Shown: positions 4,774 to 7,294 of the stretch, one piece after another
How the letters are laid out: each line of letters begins with the position of its first letter
How positions within the stretch are numbered: the stretch's first letter is position 1
NCBI GenBank assembly: GCA_022709605.1
Contig: JAKLIM010000179.1
Location: forward strand, 1-7,294
Origin: Bacteroidota bacterium
Lineage (GTDB): Bacteria; Bacteroidota; Bacteroidia; Bacteroidales; Paludibacteraceae
Direction of reading: 5' to 3'
Length of the DNA stretch: 7,294 bases
The notes under the pieces: model-generated
Told to the model about the DNA's origin: nothing
Database searches by the model: none
Seen by the model: only the letters and a program-made list of their open reading frames with translations
Program-made: the position numbers and the translations under genes

Positions 4774-6051
4774 ATGAAAAAAATAATTTTGGTAATAGGC
4801 TTATCTTTAAGTGTTCTCGGCGTGTTTTCGCAACAAAAAGTCAAAACGGGTTTCGGGTTTGGAGCACTTCCGGCAATTTCGTACGATTCGGATTTGGGAT
4901 TTCAATACGGAGCATTGGTAAATTTGTACGATTATGGCGATGGAACTAAATACCCGAAATACAATCATTCTTTATACCTCGAATTATCGACTTACACAAA
5001 AGGAACTACCATTGCAAGGGTGAGATACGATTCCGAGAGTTTGATTCCCAAAGTGCGCACCACCCTCGATGTGGCTTATGTGCCTGATCAGATGGCTGAT
5101 TTTTATGGATTCAATGGTTATCAGAGTATTTTTGATAAGGAATTAAGTCAAACCTACCGTAGTTTTTACAAAAACGAAAAAAATACTTTCAGGATTAAAG
5201 CTGATTTCCAGGGATATTTTGGAGAATCTAAATTCGGTTGGGTGGCCGGTTATGCATTTTATAATTTCAAAATGGATACTGTAAATATTAATAAGCTTGA
5301 ATTGCCATCTGTTCCGGGTGGCGATTTGTTTCAAAAATATCAAAAATGGGGTTTGATAAGCGATGCAGAAGCAGATGGAGGAAGCATTAATTACCTGAAA
5401 GCAGGTTTGAAATTTGATTCGCGCGATCAGTTGGCTTGTCCTACAAAAGGAATATTTACCGAAGCAGTGATTCAGTCGGCTCCCAAATTGATTAATCAAA
5501 ACTTTCCGCACAACAAAATGGCGGTAATTCATCGTCAGTATTTTACCTTGGCCAAAGATTTATTATTTGCCTACCGTCTCGATTATCAAATGACACTTGG
5601 AAACGATAAAGTACCGTACTTTGCACAACCCGAATTGATTACCAGCTATTTAATTGCTGCTTCAAATCAGGGTTTGGGTGGAAAAAGTTCAGTACGAGGC
5701 ATTTTGCGTAACCGCGTGATTGGCGATGCTGTGGGCTTTGGTAATTTCGAATTCCGCTACAAATTTTTACGCTTCGAATGGCTGAAACAGAATTTCTACC
5801 TCGGAACGAATGTGTTTTTCGATTCAGGAATAATTTTAAACCCTATCGAAATGAATTTAACAGGGGTTTCAACCTCTGATAAGGCAAAATATTTTAGTCC
5901 GTATGAATCCGGAAAATTTCATTCATCAGCCGGTATTGGCTTGAAAATTGGCTGGAACGAAAACTTTATTATTTCTGCTGATTTTGGCAAAGCATTTAAT
6001 AAACAAGATGGAAATACCGGCATGTACATTGGTCTGAACTATTTGTTTTGA
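4774..6051 (+). CDS. BamA/TamA-family outer-membrane beta-barrel protein without POTRA domains
   Basis: A 425-residue protein with a signal peptide at 1-19 (MKK, hydrophobic core, likely cleavage VFS|QQ). After it comes about 400 residues of alternating beta-strand sequence, resembling the Omp85 surface-antigen barrel. Supporting motifs are FDSRD (214-218) with CPTKGIF (222-228), typical of the barrel region before the last strands. SSVRGI (305-310) corresponds to the loop-6 VRGF/Y motif that locks inside the barrel, here with Ile as the fourth residue. The chain ends in Phe425, as expected for the C-terminal signal recognised by the BAM machinery. No POTRA repeats precede the barrel, so it is not the essential BamA. 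Relatives are annotated only as BamA/TamA-family outer-membrane proteins; cargo and function are unknown. It has its own promoter and a hairpin after its stop. Confidence 0.83.
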   Translation: MKKIILVIGLSLSVLGVFSQQKVKTGFGFGALPAISYDSDLGFQYGALVNLYDYGDGTKYPKYNHSLYLELSTYTKGTTIARVRYDSESLIPKVRTTLDVAYVPDQMADFYGFNGYQSIFDKELSQTYRSFYKNEKNTFRIKADFQGYFGESKFGWVAGYAFYNFKMDTVNINKLELPSVPGGDLFQKYQKWGLISDAEADGGSINYLKAGLKFDSRDQLACPTKGIFTEAVIQSAPKLINQNFPHNKMAVIHRQYFTLAKDLLFAYRLDYQMTLGNDKVPYFAQPELITSYLIAASNQGLGGKSSVRGILRNRVIGDAVGFGNFEFRYKFLRFEWLKQNFYLGTNVFFDSGIILNPIEMNLTGVSTSDKAKYFSPYESGKFHSSAGIGLKIGWNENFIISADFGKAFNKQDGNTGMYIGLNYLF

Positions 6052-6065
6052 ATCTATTTTTTTTT

Positions 6066-6099
6066 AACTTTCCCAAAGTCCAAAACTTTGGGAAAGTTT
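6066..6099 (+). terminator. Long hairpin after the barrel gene, probable terminator
   Basis: Perfect 14-bp arms (6066-6079, AACTTTCCCAAAGT, and 6085-6098) enclose a 5-base loop CCAAA, starting 15 bp after the stop. The downstream T run is short (TTT, then CGTAATTT), so termination may be incomplete and let some transcription into the glycosyltransferase gene. Confidence 0.65.
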
Positions 6100-6122
6100 C
6101 GTAATTTCCTATTTTCTTATTT

Positions 6123-6146
6123 TCTCAATTTCTCAATTTCTAAATT
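6123..6146. repeat. Short tandem repeat, 8-bp unit
   Basis: TCTCAATT is repeated exactly at 6123-6130 and 6131-6138, and a third copy with one change (TCTAAATT) fills 6139-6146. The preceding bases 6105-6122 are similarly T/C-rich. It lies between the terminator hairpin and the glycosyltransferase start. Repeats of this kind can change length by slippage, but no function is evident. Confidence 0.6.
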
Positions 6147-6192
6147 ATTAACATTAAAGTAGTTGCGTTTTATTCAGCTAAATTAATCAGAA

Positions 6193-7287
6193 ATGACCTT
6201 TTTATATATTACAATATTCCTGCTATTTATTTACATCGGACTTATCGTAATATTCACGATTGGCTGGCGGAAAATTCCAATTTTTCAAAGTCAAATAATC
6301 GATAAACCCGATACGAAAATCACCATTGTAATTGCTTGTAAAAATGAAGAAAAAAATCTGCCGCAATTATTACAAGCACTAAATAATCAAACTTACAATG
6401 ATTTTGAACTTATAATTGTCAACGATCATTCTATCGACCGAACTCAGGAAATTGTAGAAAGTCAACTTTCAGCATTTCATAATGCAAAGATTTTAAAATC
6501 AATTGATTCAGGCAAAAAAAACGCAATAACTCAGGGAATTCAATCAGCTTCAGGTGAACTCATAATAACCACTGATGCTGACTGCATACCGGAACCGGAA
6601 TGGGTTGAGACAATTGTAAATTTTTACATCGATTCACAGGCAGATCTGATAATTTGTCCGGTTAAAATGTTTGAAACGGACTCCCTTTTTTCAAAAATCC
6701 AGACACTCGAATTTACAAGCTTAATTGCTTCAGGTGCCGGCGCAGCAGGTATTGGAATGCCAATAATGTGTAATGCTGCAAACATGGCATTTACCAAAAA
6801 AGCCTGGCTCGAATCAAAAAACGATCTGCATAACGAAGAACCTTCGGGCGATGATGTTTTTCTGCTGCTGAGCATAAAAAAAAGAAAAGGTAGTATTAAG
6901 TTCCTGAAATCTCAAAAGGCGTTGGTGTATACAAATTCAAGTCCTTCAATTAAAGCATTTTTTAAACAGAGAAGCCGTTGGGCAGGAAAATCAAAATTTT
7001 ATACTGATGGACAAATTATCAGTGTTGGGCTAATCATTACTGCCCTTAGTCTGACTCAGATTCTCTGGCTTGCATTATCATTGTTCAATATTCATTTTCT
7101 GCTTTTATATTTTTTAATCCTAATTATTAAATTCGGAACAGATATTTTGTTTTTAGACGAAGTCAATACTTTTTTTAAATTAAAAAATCTATTTAAAAAC
7201 GCACTACTGACTTCACTGGTTTATCCCCTTTATATTTTAACTACATTGATAAAAGCATTCATTCGCACTGAAACAGATTGGAATTAG
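6193..7287 (+). CDS. Membrane-anchored family 2 glycosyltransferase
   Basis: A 364-residue inner-membrane GT2 enzyme. One transmembrane segment lies at about 3-23. The cytoplasmic GT-A domain follows: TIVIACKNEE (44-53) and VNDHS (76-80) bind the nucleotide sugar, GKKNA (107-111) is conserved, and DAD (128-130) is the DxD metal site. SGDD (218-221) holds the likely catalytic acid. QRSRW (259-263) is the Q/RxxRW motif shared with processive synthases such as cellulose and hyaluronan synthase. The C-terminus has about two to three further segments (about 276-297, 300-321 and 335-354). The domain order resembles polysaccharide or glycolipid synthases of the cell envelope, but donor and acceptor cannot be read from sequence. 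The start is the first ATG in frame and leads straight into the membrane helix. No clear TAnnTTTG box precedes it, so read-through from the barrel gene is possible. The gene is complete, ending 7 bp before the window edge. Confidence 0.9.
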   Translation: MTFLYITIFLLFIYIGLIVIFTIGWRKIPIFQSQIIDKPDTKITIVIACKNEEKNLPQLLQALNNQTYNDFELIIVNDHSIDRTQEIVESQLSAFHNAKILKSIDSGKKNAITQGIQSASGELIITTDADCIPEPEWVETIVNFYIDSQADLIICPVKMFETDSLFSKIQTLEFTSLIASGAGAAGIGMPIMCNAANMAFTKKAWLESKNDLHNEEPSGDDVFLLLSIKKRKGSIKFLKSQKALVYTNSSPSIKAFFKQRSRWAGKSKFYTDGQIISVGLIITALSLTQILWLALSLFNIHFLLLYFLILIIKFGTDILFLDEVNTFFKLKNLFKNALLTSLVYPLYILTTLIKAFIRTETDWN

Positions 7288-7294
7288 ATAATAT

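Noticed and set aside
5143..5532. 129-codon minus-strand frame within the outer-membrane barrel gene
   Set aside because: Antisense to a well-supported gene, with no signal peptide, domain or promoter of its own.
6123..6146. CRISPR-like array
   Set aside because: The units are 8 bp and directly abutting, with no spacers; this is a simple tandem repeat.
6624..6875. 83-codon minus-strand frame within the glycosyltransferase gene
   Set aside because: Antisense shadow of the GT-A domain; no independent evidence.

Overview
This 7.3-kb stretch looks like ordinary chromosomal DNA from an AT-rich member of the Bacteroidota, probably a Bacteroidales-like organism. The signs are: copies of the phylum's -7 promoter element (TAnnTTTG) before several genes, no Shine-Dalgarno sequences, a Bacteroidetes-style lipoprotein, a secreted GH43 galactanase, and an intergenic island of GC-rich palindromes of a kind I recall from these genomes. 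No phage, transposase, CRISPR array, tRNA or rRNA was seen.

Layout, left to right. (1) Bases 1-233 are the 3' end of metH (cobalamin-dependent methionine synthase), closed by a strong intrinsic terminator. (2) Bases 309-644 have no gene. They hold four adjacent palindromes (356-470) and the promoter region of the next gene, with an inverted repeat just before the -7 box. (3) A secreted GH43 enzyme resembling the exo-beta-1,3-galactanase subfamily (645-1601) converges, with a 9-bp gap, on an unrecognised lipoprotein on the minus strand (1611-2714). (4) A 380-bp AT-rich spacer (2715-3094) lies between the lipoprotein and mdh, which diverge. It carries a perfect 24-bp palindrome over the likely -33 region of mdh. 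(5) mdh (malate dehydrogenase) and a perR-like Fur-family regulator follow, each with its own -7 box and its own terminator. (6) A POTRA-less BamA/TamA-type outer-membrane barrel (4774-6051) ends in a long hairpin. It is followed by a membrane-anchored family 2 glycosyltransferase (6193-7287) that has no obvious promoter.

Most genes appear to be separate transcription units, so this is a run of housekeeping and envelope genes and not one integrated system. The links that can be argued are limited. PerR probably senses peroxide and may repress itself through an inverted repeat at its own start. The last two genes both concern the cell envelope and might be co-transcribed by read-through. I found no convincing new multi-gene system. 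The most interesting signals are regulatory: the palindromes at the mdh and GH43 promoters, the possible perR operator, and the palindrome island. On the protein side they are the MetH that stops before its reactivation domain and the unidentified lipoprotein.
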